A stretch of 23,298 bases of DNA from Clostridia bacterium (lineage in GTDB: Bacteria > Bacillota > Clostridia > Oscillospirales > Acutalibacteraceae): the NCBI GenBank assembly GCA_017382915.1, contig JAFNZJ010000112.1, positions 1 to 23,298 on the forward strand, written 5' to 3'. The position numbers were made by a program, and so were the translations under genes. Shown piece by piece: positions 13,736-20,872 of the stretch (the first letter of the stretch is position 1; each line of letters starts with the position of its first letter). Below the pieces are notes generated by a model. The model had not been told where the DNA came from. It was given only the letters and a program-made list of their open reading frames with translations, and made no database searches.

Positions 13736-14665
13736 TTAGTTTTCATCCCCGCTAAGGTCTTTAAGCTCATAGGGGGTGGTTTGATAAACAAAGTAGTTAA
13801 GCCAGTTTGTAAAAAGGGTGCTGGCATATGCGTGCCATCTTGCAATCGGCTCATTTTCGGGATTGTTATCTTTAAAATAATTTTTGGGCACTTCGGGGTT
13901 AAGACCACGCTCCAAATCACGGAAATATTCCTTTTTAAGGGTGTCGCGGTCATATTCGTGGTGACCCATTATGAAAAACTGCCTGCCCTCTTTATCGCCC
14001 ACCAGATGAAGTCCAACCTCATCCGACTCGGACATAATGCGAAGCTTGGGGTGATTTGCAACCTGGTCCCTTTTAACGGCGGTGTGGCGTGACTGCGGTA
14101 CAAAAAGGTAATCATCAAGACCGTGGAAAAGGCGGGATTTTTCGGTAACTATATCCACCCTGAACACGCCCGAAAGCTTTTTATCCAAAACCTCTTTTTC
14201 AATGCCGTAATGGTAATAAAGACCTGCCTGTGCGCCCCAGCAAATATGCAGGGTTGAAAAAACATTTTTCTTTGACCATTCCATTATCTGGCTAAGCTCG
14301 GCCCAATATTCAACATCCTCATAGGGCATTTGCTCAACCGGTGCGCCTGTAATAATAAGACCGTCAAACTGTTCATTTTTAATTTCATCAAAGGTGGTGT
14401 AAAATGCCAGCAGATGCTCGGGTGAGGTGTTTTTTGCCTTATGGGTTGAGGTTTGCATTAAGGTAACCTCAATTTGAAGTGGGGTATTTGAAAGACAGCG
14501 CAAAAGCTGTGTTTCGGTTTCAATTTTATTGGGCATTAGGTTAAGTATTAAAATTTTAAGGGGTCGGATGTCTTGGTGCAAGGCCCTTGTTTCGGTCATA
14601 ACAAAAATATGCTCGCTTTCAAGTATGGCTCTTGCCGGTAAATCGTTGCTTATTTTAATGGGCAC
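13736..14665 (-). CDS. metAA: Homoserine O-acetyltransferase (MetA type)
   Basis: 309 residues from GTG at 14665. An AGAGAGG ribosome binding site lies 8 nt upstream, and this start gives the canonical N-terminus MPIKISNDLPA. An upstream TTG at 14686 is less likely. With this start the catalytic residues fall on textbook positions: C142 (LHICWGAQ), H235 and E237 (MGHHEYD). Position 111 in the GAPVEQ motif is Glu. In this family Glu at that place goes with acetyl-CoA use and Gly with succinyl-CoA use, so acetyl transfer is predicted. Role: first committed step of methionine synthesis from homoserine, in the cytosol. I see no SAM riboswitch or T-box in the short leader. The LacI-fold regulator follows after 17 nt. 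Confidence 0.94.
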   Translation of the reverse strand: MPIKISNDLPARAILESEHIFVMTETRALHQDIRPLKILILNLMPNKIETETQLLRCLSNTPLQIEVTLMQTSTHKAKNTSPEHLLAFYTTFDEIKNEQFDGLIITGAPVEQMPYEDVEYWAELSQIMEWSKKNVFSTLHICWGAQAGLYYHYGIEKEVLDKKLSGVFRVDIVTEKSRLFHGLDDYLFVPQSRHTAVKRDQVANHPKLRIMSESDEVGLHLVGDKEGRQFFIMGHHEYDRDTLKKEYFRDLERGLNPEVPKNYFKDNNPENEPIARWHAYASTLFTNWLNYFVYQTTPYELKDLSGDEN

Positions 14666-14705
14666 CCTGAATGACCTCTCTTTCAAGAAATAATTATTTT
14701 AATAC

Positions 14706-14734
14706 ATTATACACCTTTTTTTTGGTAAATACTA
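14706..14734 (-). promoter_or_regulatory. Probable metA promoter
   Basis: A TATAAT hexamer on the minus strand (14706-14711) lies about 40 nt before the metA GTG. The -35 region at 17-nt spacing reads TAGTAT (14729-14734), which is weak. The leader would be only about 35 nt. Confidence 0.4.
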
Positions 14735-14763
14735 TACCTAAGGACAAAAAAAGAGGTGTTTTT

Positions 14764-15126
14764 TTGAAAAAATTTAAACCATTGCTACTAAAATTTGGTC
14801 TTGGCACGGCCATTGGGGCGGTAAATGGCTTTTTTGGTGCGGGCGGTGGACTTGTTTGTGTACCCATTTTAATGAAGCTGAACTTTGAAAGGAAAGAGGC
14901 ACACGCCAACGCCGTTGCGGTTATTTTGCCCATAACCATAGCCAGCGCCACCCTTTATGTTTTAAAGGGCAGGGTGGATATATTAAGCACCCTTATTTAT
15001 ATACCGGGCGGTATTATAGGGGCTATTATAGGCACCTTTATTATGAAAAAAATATCGCCAAGCCTTATAAAAAAGCTGTTTAGCCTTTTTATGATTTGGG
15101 CGGGATGGAGGCTTATTTTTAAATGA
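14764..15126 (+). CDS. Half-length TauE/SafE family membrane protein (N-terminal half)
   Basis: 120 residues from TTG at 14764, with GAGGTG about 5 nt upstream. An upstream ATG at 14671 would read through the metA promoter region and has no ribosome binding site. The protein has about four hydrophobic segments and the family motif GAVNGFFGAGGGLVCVPIL near the start, then NAVAVILPITIASATLYVL, IYIPGGIIGAIIGTF and a last segment ending AGWRLIFK. Full TauE/SafE transporters (about 250 residues) contain two such repeats in one chain. Here the first repeat stands alone and its TGA overlaps the ATG of the second (ATGA). Family knowledge: organosulfur or sulfite export. The substrate here is unknown. 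Probably forms a heterodimer with the next protein. Confidence 0.88.
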   Translation: MKKFKPLLLKFGLGTAIGAVNGFFGAGGGLVCVPILMKLNFERKEAHANAVAVILPITIASATLYVLKGRVDILSTLIYIPGGIIGAIIGTFIMKKISPSLIKKLFSLFMIWAGWRLIFK

Positions 15127-15503
15127 GTGATATTATTATTGGAAGTATAGCGGGGCTTGTGTCGGGCATTGCGGGGTCAATGGGACTTGGCGGTGGCAGT
15201 GTGCTTATAATTTATCTTACCCTTTTTGCGGGGGTAAAGCAGCTTGCGGCGCAGGGCACCAACCTAATATTTTTTGTGCCGATTGCCGCCGTTTCGGTTT
15301 TTATTTACGCCAAAAGAGGCATAATAAAATGGCGCACCGTACTGCCCATTATGGCGGGCGGTGTTATTGGCACCGTAGGTTCAGGACTTGCCGTTTCACT
15401 GGTAGGCGGTGAGCTGCTTTCAAAAATATTTGGCGGTTTTATTATTCTTTACGGACTTATAATGCTTTTTAGCAAAAATAAAAGCCCTGAAAAACAGGGC
15501 TAA
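15123..15503 (+). CDS. Half-length TauE/SafE family membrane protein (C-terminal half)
   Basis: 126 residues. The ATG at 15123 overlaps the previous stop by ATGA, so translation is coupled. It repeats the layout of its partner: GLVSGIAGSMGLGGGSVLIIYL, then a GTNLIFFVPIAAVSVFIYA segment, RTVLPIMAGGVIGTVGSGLAVSLV, and FGGFIILYGLIMLF as last membrane segment. It ends with a short charged tail KNKSPEKQG. The GxxxGxxGxGGG core is the mark of TauE/SafE repeats. As with its partner, one half-repeat per protein means a heterodimer is the likely working unit. The codons of its tail double as a hairpin that ends the convergent PBP operon. Confidence 0.88.
   Translation: MSDIIIGSIAGLVSGIAGSMGLGGGSVLIIYLTLFAGVKQLAAQGTNLIFFVPIAAVSVFIYAKRGIIKWRTVLPIMAGGVIGTVGSGLAVSLVGGELLSKIFGGFIILYGLIMLFSKNKSPEKQG
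15483..15501 (-). terminator. Terminator of the PBP operon, inside the end of the second TauE gene
   Basis: AGCCCTG (15483-15489), loop A5, CAGGGCT (15495-15501). On the minus strand it is followed by TTTTATTTTTGC and starts 6 nt after the PBP stop. On the plus strand the stop codon of the TauE gene is part of the stem and the T run is poor, so it may act weakly in that direction. Confidence 0.8.
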
Positions 15504-15506
15504 AAT

Positions 15507-16850
15507 TTATTTTAATGTTTTAAGCACAGCGGCGGCAATACGGGTGGCGGCACCGTTACCTGCGCCTGCATTTTCCACTATTACGGTAAAGGCATAGGGT
15601 GTTTTTTCATTTTTGCAAAAACCAACAAACCACGAGTGGGGTGTTGATTTATCCCCCACCTCAGCGGTGCCTGTTTTACCGCAAACCTCAAGACCTTTAA
15701 ACCTACTGTCGCCGTAATTAAGCTTAACATTATTACGCATCATACTTGCTAAAAGGGTGGCGTTTTTCTCGCTCATCATTTTTGTGCTATCACGATTTGC
15801 CTTTTTAATGGTGCGGCCGTTGGCATCGGTTATTTTTTTAACCAAATAGGGTGAAATGCTTTCGCCGCCATTGGCAATGCCGCCCATAAAGCAAAGATAC
15901 TGATATGGGTTTACAAGGTCATTATGCTGACCTATGCCCGACCAACCAAAATCAATGTCGTTTGAATCACTAACCTCATATTTGCTGGTGGCACAGGGTA
16001 TGCCATCCATTTTAAGCGATTTATTAAAGCCCACCTTTTCGGCAGTTGCGGTAAGGTCACCGCGCCCAAGCTCCAATGCGGTTTGGGCAAAAAACGCATT
16101 GCAGGAATGCTTTAGCGCGCTGTCTAAACTGATGTTATTGTGCCTGCCCAAACAGCTTAACCACTCACCCGCTATGGTAACACCGTGATTGCATTTAAAA
16201 TGCATGGTGGTGGCGGTATTTATGTTTTCAAGGGCGGAAAGTGCGGTCACCAGTTTAAATATTGAGCCCGGTGCATAAACGCCCGAAAGTAATCTGTTTA
16301 CATAAACACCCTTGCCGCTTGGGGTGTCATTGCTATTGGGGTCAAAGGTGGGGGTGCTTACCATACAAACGATTTCACCCGTTTTATAGTTGTATATTCC
16401 CACCGTGCCAGAATAACTGCCAAGGGCATTAAGTGCGGCAACCGAAACACTGCTATCAATAGTAAGCTCAAGGTTATTGCCCTTGCCGCTTAAATTATAA
16501 ACACCGTTTACGGCATCATAACCGCACAGCTCATTAAGGTAGGCGCTATGCATACCTGTTGAAATAAAGCCTTTGGTATCACCAACGGCATGTATGGTGG
16601 CCTTTCTTATGCTTTTTTTACTGTTATAAACGCGGGTGCCGTTTTCGGTTTTTGCCAAGACAACACCGTTTCGGTCGGTTATGGCGCCCGCCTTGGTCAA
16701 TACACCGTTTGTGTAAATGTGCTTATTGGCAGGGTATGACATCCAACCTTCGCCGTTAAGGGTCAAACTAAAATAGTAGCCAAAAACACCTGCGGCAAAT
16801 AAAACAACCACCAAAATTACTATAAAACTGCGCTTTATTACTCTGTTCAT
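15507..16850 (-). CDS. Class B penicillin-binding protein (D,D-transpeptidase), PbpA-like
   Basis: 447 residues. The ATG overlaps the stop of the upstream SEDS gene (ATGA). An N-terminal anchor (FIVILVVVLFAAGVFGYYF, about 9-27) is followed by a short extracytoplasmic linker with ITDRNGVVLAKT (57-68) and the transpeptidase domain. All three active-site motifs are present: SxxK as S196-IFK (APGSIFK), SxN as S249-C-N, and KTG at 392-394 (CGKTGTAE). It lacks a large N-terminal dimerisation domain, so it is shorter than PBP2 or SpoVD and most like the PbpA proteins paired with FHA/SEDS genes. Family knowledge: it crosslinks peptidoglycan strands made by the partner SEDS glycosyltransferase at the membrane. 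Transcribed with the FHA-SEDS gene. The next gene upstream of the operon is sigG. Confidence 0.93.
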   Translation of the reverse strand: MNRVIKRSFIVILVVVLFAAGVFGYYFSLTLNGEGWMSYPANKHIYTNGVLTKAGAITDRNGVVLAKTENGTRVYNSKKSIRKATIHAVGDTKGFISTGMHSAYLNELCGYDAVNGVYNLSGKGNNLELTIDSSVSVAALNALGSYSGTVGIYNYKTGEIVCMVSTPTFDPNSNDTPSGKGVYVNRLLSGVYAPGSIFKLVTALSALENINTATTMHFKCNHGVTIAGEWLSCLGRHNNISLDSALKHSCNAFFAQTALELGRGDLTATAEKVGFNKSLKMDGIPCATSKYEVSDSNDIDFGWSGIGQHNDLVNPYQYLCFMGGIANGGESISPYLVKKITDANGRTIKKANRDSTKMMSEKNATLLASMMRNNVKLNYGDSRFKGLEVCGKTGTAEVGDKSTPHSWFVGFCKNEKTPYAFTVIVENAGAGNGAATRIAAAVLKTLK

Positions 16851-18487
16851 TCGCTATCCCTCCATTGCTTTGAGGATTGCTTATGAAGCTCTGCCGACTT
16901 AAAAAATGACAGCATCATTAAGGCGGAAATAAGACTTGAGCCGCCAATACTTACAAAAATAAATGTAACACCCGTAAGGGGTAAAATATCAACCGAGCCA
17001 AAAATATTAAGTGCGGTTTGGAATATGATTTGCACAGTGGCACCACCCACTGTTACGGCATCAAAAAGGCAGGTAGAATTTTTAATAAGCCTGAAACCGT
17101 AAATGCCAATGGCCACCACCGAAAGGGCTGCGGCAAGGGCAATGATTGCACCAAATTCTTCACCAAGCACGCCAAAAATCAAGTCGGTTTCGGCCGCGGC
17201 TATATTTTTTAAATTGCCGTTACCGGGTCCGACACCAAGCATACCGCCACTTGCAAAGGACATCATTGTGCGGGTTTGCTGATAGCCCAAGCTGTCTGCA
17301 TAATCCCAAGCGTGAAGCCAAGCACCAAAACGGCGGGCAATATATGGGTAAAGAAGTATAATTCCGCCTGCGCCGACCACCGCCGCGCCAAAAATACCCG
17401 AAATAATAATAGGACTTTCAAGGCGAAGGGTTAAGGCGGTTAGCATAATAACAAAGAATATTGCCACCGCACCAAAGTCCAACATAATGGCAAGGGCGCC
17501 CATTGAAAGCAGGCAGTAAACTAAAAATTCAATTCTGCGGGCAGGCTTTTTGGTTAGTATGTAAAGGCTTATTCCGCCCATAGCAACAAAGGCAACCTTA
17601 ACAATTTCAGATGGTTGAAATGAAAATGAGCCTATGGACAGCCAGTTGCGGGCGCTGTTTATTTTGGTGCCAAAAAATGCGGTATAATAAAGCAGTGCAA
17701 GTGACAAAACCATAACCACGCGCTGAGCCTTTATTACAAAGCCACGGTATTTTAAAATAAATGTAAGCAGTATAAAGCCCACTAGACCTATACCAAAGCA
17801 GATTATTTGTTTTAAAAGTTGGTCGGGCGACAGTGCCGACACCAGTGAAAGCCCCAAGGTAATTAAATAAAGGGCGGGGATTTCAAGCAGCATTTTAAAG
17901 TTTTTAATATTCTGCCCCACCAAAAAATATGCCCACTGACCAACTATAAGCAGTAAAAATGCGGCGGGAATTAAGGGGTCTAAATTATTCCAAACATTAA
18001 GGCATATTTGAAGTGCCACTATAATTTGAAACAGGGTTAAAAATATAAGGGCAAGTCCACCACTGGGCGGACGCTTTGACAGTATATTTTCATCCTCTTT
18101 ATACTTAAAGGTTAATATCTGCCCCGCAATGGATATTTTATCACCATATTCAAGCGGTGCCATTCGACTGACATTTTGCAAATTGACCGCAATTTTGCCC
18201 ATAATGGGGGCAATATGCCAATGCCCCTTTTCAAAACATAAAAGGGCGTGCCGCTTTTCAACACCGTTTATTGGTATTATAAGGTCGGCCGACTTATAGC
18301 GACCTATAATAATTTCCATAGCGTAAATATCAAGGGATATGCCATCCCTGGTAACAAGTGCGGCAAGGGGTGAAGACACTTTTTTGTTTTTTATAAAGCA
18401 GCTGACCCAAAGCAAAGCAATTGCAACGGTAAGCAGTGGAGTAACCCATCGCGAAACCGCAAAAAAGTATGGATATATACCGCTCAT
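16847..18487 (-). CDS. FHA domain fused to SEDS (FtsW/RodA/SpoVE) peptidoglycan polymerase
   Basis: 546 residues from ATG at 18487, with GAGGTG upstream. Order: one membrane segment (about 15-32), a cytosolic FHA domain (about 50-130, with GR at 62-63 and GDKISI at 115-120), then a multi-span SEDS domain (about 145-535). The SEDS signature is clear: NSARNWLSIGSFSFQPSEIVK (277-297), LDFGA (336-340), the WDYADSLGYQ stretch with D398 as likely catalytic aspartate, SGGMLGVGPGNG, and TDLIFGVLGEEFG. In the FHA domain the usual phosphothreonine-binding SRxH is EKRH (77-80), so the key serine is missing. Family knowledge: SEDS proteins polymerise lipid II with a class B PBP partner, here the next gene, overlapping by ATGA. 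FHA fusion suggests signal-controlled wall synthesis, which is inference. Confidence 0.92.
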   Translation of the reverse strand: MSGIYPYFFAVSRWVTPLLTVAIALLWVSCFIKNKKVSSPLAALVTRDGISLDIYAMEIIIGRYKSADLIIPINGVEKRHALLCFEKGHWHIAPIMGKIAVNLQNVSRMAPLEYGDKISIAGQILTFKYKEDENILSKRPPSGGLALIFLTLFQIIVALQICLNVWNNLDPLIPAAFLLLIVGQWAYFLVGQNIKNFKMLLEIPALYLITLGLSLVSALSPDQLLKQIICFGIGLVGFILLTFILKYRGFVIKAQRVVMVLSLALLYYTAFFGTKINSARNWLSIGSFSFQPSEIVKVAFVAMGGISLYILTKKPARRIEFLVYCLLSMGALAIMLDFGAVAIFFVIMLTALTLRLESPIIISGIFGAAVVGAGGIILLYPYIARRFGAWLHAWDYADSLGYQQTRTMMSFASGGMLGVGPGNGNLKNIAAAETDLIFGVLGEEFGAIIALAAALSVVAIGIYGFRLIKNSTCLFDAVTVGGATVQIIFQTALNIFGSVDILPLTGVTFIFVSIGGSSLISALMMLSFFKSAELHKQSSKQWRDSE

Positions 18488-18523
18488 TTAAGTCTTCACC
18501 TCACAATCAAAAATCATACTAAA

Positions 18524-18552
18524 ATTATATCAATAATATTAAACTATGTCAA
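18524..18552 (-). promoter_or_regulatory. Perfect-consensus sigma-A promoter of the FHA-SEDS/PBP operon
   Basis: On the minus strand TTGACA (18547-18552), 17 nt, TATAAT (18524-18529) match all 12 consensus bases. It lies 36 nt upstream of the SEDS ATG and just after the sigG terminator. This predicts constitutive vegetative expression rather than sporulation-only control. Confidence 0.92.
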
Positions 18553-18560
18553 GAAAAGCA

Positions 18561-18585
18561 AAAGGCGGGGCAAAGCCCCGCCTTT
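18561..18585 (-). terminator. sigG terminator overlapping the sigG stop codon
   Basis: AAAGGCGGGGC and GCCCCGCCTTT (18561-18571 and 18575-18585) form a very stable 11-bp stem with a 3-nt loop. On the minus strand it is followed by TTGCTTTTC. The stem begins inside the TAA stop of sigG (18584-18586). Confidence 0.88.
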
Positions 18586-19351
18586 AACTGCCCTTTATTT
18601 TATCCAGCACGCCCTTTTCAAGGCGGCTTACCTGCGCCTGCGATATACCAATTTCTTTTGAAACCTCCATTTGGGTTTTGCCCTGCATAAATCTTAAATT
18701 TAAAATTCTTTTTTCTCTATCATTCAGGTTTTGCATTGCCTCTTTAAAAAAGATTTCATCCACAAAGCTTGAATCGTCGTTTTTATCGCCCACCTGGTCT
18801 AAAACATATATGGTGTCGCCCCCATCTGAAAATACAGGCTCATAAAGAGAAATGGGCTCTACCACGCTTTCAAGCGCTATAACCACATCACTGCGCTTTG
18901 CCGAAAGCTCGGTTGCTATTTCGCTGACGGTCGGCTCCCGCCCAAGCTTGGCGGTAAGGACCTCCTTAGCCTGCATTGCCTTATACGCCATATCCTTTAT
19001 TGAACGGCTTACCCTTACCGAATTATTATCCCTTAAATAGCGCCTAATTTCACCAATTATCATTGGCACCGCATAGGTGGAAAATCTGACATTTTGGGTT
19101 ATATCAAAATTATCTATTGCCTTTATAAGCCCCACACAGCCTATTTGAAAAAGGTCGTCGGGGTTTTCTCCACGGCCCCAAAACCGCTTTATTACGCTTA
19201 AAACCAGCCGCAAATTGCCGTTTATAAGCTCCTCACGAGCCGATTTATCCCCCTGCTTTATCTTTTTAAGCAGTTCCTCCTTTTGCTTTTCTTTAAGCAC
19301 CGGTAGCGATGCTGTGTCCACTCCGCAAATTACAACCTTACCATACTGCAC
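18584..19351 (-). CDS. sigG: RNA polymerase forespore sigma factor SigG
   Basis: 255 residues from GTG at 19351 (about 260 in Bacillus SigG). The GAAGGGG site 11 nt upstream decides this start. Another GTG at 19360 is only 2 nt from it. It opens with the SigG signature VVICGVDTASLPVLK, followed by region 2 (NGNLRLVLSVIKRF, DDLFQIGCVGLIKAIDNFD, RFSTYAVPMIIGEIRRYLRDN), region 3 (VRVSRSIKDMAYKA), and region 4 with the HTH QMEVSKEIGISQAQVSRLEK. Family knowledge: SigG drives late forespore gene expression after engulfment. In many species it sits beside sigE, but no sigE is in this window. The gene shows that the organism is or descends from an endospore former. Confidence 0.95.
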   Translation of the reverse strand: MQYGKVVICGVDTASLPVLKEKQKEELLKKIKQGDKSAREELINGNLRLVLSVIKRFWGRGENPDDLFQIGCVGLIKAIDNFDITQNVRFSTYAVPMIIGEIRRYLRDNNSVRVSRSIKDMAYKAMQAKEVLTAKLGREPTVSEIATELSAKRSDVVIALESVVEPISLYEPVFSDGGDTIYVLDQVGDKNDDSSFVDEIFFKEAMQNLNDREKRILNLRFMQGKTQMEVSKEIGISQAQVSRLEKGVLDKIKGS

Positions 19352-19374
19352 AATTCTCACTTCCCCTTCAAAAG

Positions 19375-19403
19375 CATTATTACCCTTAAAAAGGAATTCA
19401 AAC
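19375..19403 (-). promoter_or_regulatory. Possible SigF-type promoter for sigG
   Basis: On the minus strand GGTAATAATG (19375-19384) fits the SigF -10 consensus GGnnAnAATR fully. GTTTG (19399-19403), 14 nt upstream, fits GYWTA at four of five positions. The -10 lies close to the sigG ribosome binding site, making a very short leader. SigF control of sigG is known in Bacillus, so the match is plausible but unproven. Confidence 0.35.
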
Positions 19404-19422
19404 ATTAAAAATATTTTTATGG

Positions 19423-19470
19423 TTGACAAACTTCACTTGTATTTGACAAACTTAATTTTTAAAAGTTTGA
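19423..19470. repeat. Repeated 11-bp boxes between sigG and the choloylglycine hydrolase gene
   Basis: TTGACAAACTT occurs at 19423-19433 and again at 19443-19453, exactly 20 bp apart. An inverted partial copy, AAGTTTGA, sits at 19463-19470, giving a 7-bp inverted repeat with a 9-nt gap. The boxes look like -35 elements, but no -10 lies at the right distance, so an operator for a dimeric regulator is a fair alternative. Confidence 0.45.
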
Positions 19471-19495
19471 GCATAATATTTTTGAGGTGATTTTT

Positions 19496-20470
19496 TTGTG
19501 CACAGCAATAAGCTTTAAAACCAATGAGCATTATTTTGGCAGGTCGTTGGACCTTTTTTACACCCTTAATGAGCGGGTGACCATAGTGCCACGAAATTTT
19601 TTATTTAAAATGCGTTTTTTAAACGATATTAAAAACCACTATGCCTTTATTGGTATGGCAAGCGAAAAAAGCGGCTACCCCCTTATGTATGAGGCAACCA
19701 ACGAAATGGGGCTTAGCATAGCAGGACTTAACTTTCCACATAATGCCGTTTATTTAACCCCCACCCACGGCAAAACAAATTTGGCACCCTTTGAGCTAAT
19801 CCCCTATTTGCTTTGCCTTAGCAACAGTGTAAGTGAAGTAAAAAACCTAGTAAAAAATATATATTTGGTTGATACGCACTTTGCCCCCGATATGCCCAAT
19901 ACTCCCCTGCATTTTATGGTTAGCGATAAAAAGGAAAGCATAGTGTTGGAGCCAACTAAAAACGGGCTTTTGCTTTATGATAACCCTGTGGGTGTGCTGA
20001 CCAACAACCCACCCTTTAAAACCCAAATGCTACTGCTTTCAAACTATATGCACCTTTCAAATAAACAGCCAAAGCCCTGCACCGTCTTTGGTGCCGACCT
20101 TGCCCCTTATAGCCTTGGTATGGGGGCAATTGGACTACCGGGTGATTTATCATCCGGGGCAAGGTTTGCAAGGGCGGTCTTTACCAAGGCATATTCTGAC
20201 TGTAGCGGTGATGAAGCATCATCGGTGGAGCAGTTTTTTCATATTTTAAAGGCGGTATCGGTGGTAAGGGGTACAGTGCTGACCGACCAAAACAAACCGC
20301 AGTTTACCAGATATTTAAGCTGTGTTAACACAAAACAGGGCATTTACTACTACACCACCTACCAAAACAGCCGAATAAATGCCGTTAATATGTTTAATGA
20401 AGATTTAAACGCAGACAAGCTTATTAGCTACCCCATAAACAAAGAATTTGATATAAAACTGCAAAATTAA
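19496..20470 (+). CDS. Choloylglycine hydrolase family protein (bile salt hydrolase / penicillin V acylase-like)
   Basis: 324 residues from TTG at 19496, with GAGGTG 6 nt upstream. This start puts the catalytic cysteine at position 2 (M-C-T-A-I), as required for these N-terminal nucleophile hydrolases, where removal of Met frees Cys. Other active-site residues fit: R16 and D19 (FGRSLDL), N79 (AGLNF), N170 or N171 (VLTNNP) and R223 (SSGARFARA). Length is typical (about 325). There is no signal peptide, so the enzyme is cytosolic. Family knowledge: these deconjugate glycine- or taurine-bile salts or hydrolyse penicillin V-like amides and acyl-homoserine lactones. A bile salt function would fit a gut host, but the substrate cannot be read from sequence alone. 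Stands alone, divergent from sigG. Confidence 0.9.
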   Translation: MCTAISFKTNEHYFGRSLDLFYTLNERVTIVPRNFLFKMRFLNDIKNHYAFIGMASEKSGYPLMYEATNEMGLSIAGLNFPHNAVYLTPTHGKTNLAPFELIPYLLCLSNSVSEVKNLVKNIYLVDTHFAPDMPNTPLHFMVSDKKESIVLEPTKNGLLLYDNPVGVLTNNPPFKTQMLLLSNYMHLSNKQPKPCTVFGADLAPYSLGMGAIGLPGDLSSGARFARAVFTKAYSDCSGDEASSVEQFFHILKAVSVVRGTVLTDQNKPQFTRYLSCVNTKQGIYYYTTYQNSRINAVNMFNEDLNADKLISYPINKEFDIKLQN

Positions 20471-20477
20471 AAAAACC

Positions 20478-20506
20478 TTGCAAAACTAAAGGTTTAAGGT
20501 TATAAT
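20478..20506 (+). promoter_or_regulatory. rnpB promoter
   Basis: TTGCAA (20478-20483), 17 nt, TATAAT (20501-20506). The predicted start is about 12 nt upstream of the mature RNA 5' end. It begins 8 nt after the stop of the hydrolase gene. Confidence 0.8.
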
Positions 20507-20524
20507 ATTACCCACAAAGCCTTT

Positions 20525-20854
20525 AGAGTTGGTTAAACGGCTGCGGCTTGCATTAGCAAGGTGAGGAAAGTCCGGGCTTCACAGGGCAGAATAGCGGCTA
20601 ACCGCCGCCGAGGGCGACCTTAGGACAAGTGCAACAGAAATATACCGCCATTTTTATGGTAAGGGTGGAAAGGTGAGGTAAGAGCTCACCGGTAATGCAG
20701 GAGACTGTGTTACCCTGTAAACTCTATTTGAAGCAACACCAACCGAAGCAATGCATCGGCCCGATGGGCTTCGAAGGGTGGCTGGAGCGGTAGAGCAATT
20801 TACCGCCTAGATAGATAGCCGTTCACGACAGAACCCGGCTTACAGACCAACTCT
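20525..20854 (+). ncRNA. rnpB: RNase P RNA (bacterial)
   Basis: The universally conserved blocks are present: GAGGAAAGTCCGGGC near the 5' end (20562-20576), ACAGAAATATACCGC, GGTAAGGGTGGAAAGGTG, and AGATAGATAGCCGTTCACGACAGAACCCGGCTT at the 3' end. The first bases AGAGTTGGT (20525-20533) pair with ACCAACTCT (20846-20854), forming helix P1 and fixing the ends to a few bases. About 330 nt, normal for the bacterial RNA. Role: catalytic subunit that trims the 5' ends of tRNA precursors. The layout resembles the ancestral type A found in most Clostridia, but I did not fold it fully. Confidence 0.96.
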
Positions 20855-20872
20855 AAATGCGTGTTAAAAGAA

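Noticed and set aside
14671..14763. Upstream ATG for the first TauE half
   Set aside because: It has no ribosome binding site, crosses the metA control region, and adds a non-homologous charged stretch.
19352..19429. Longer SigG from the upstream start
   Set aside because: The extra residues do not match SigG, while GAAGGGG and the VVICGVDT signature support the GTG at 19351.
19423..19453. TTGACA hexamers as ordinary promoters for the hydrolase gene
   Set aside because: At 16-18 nt spacing neither has an acceptable -10 hexamer. Kept as repeats instead.
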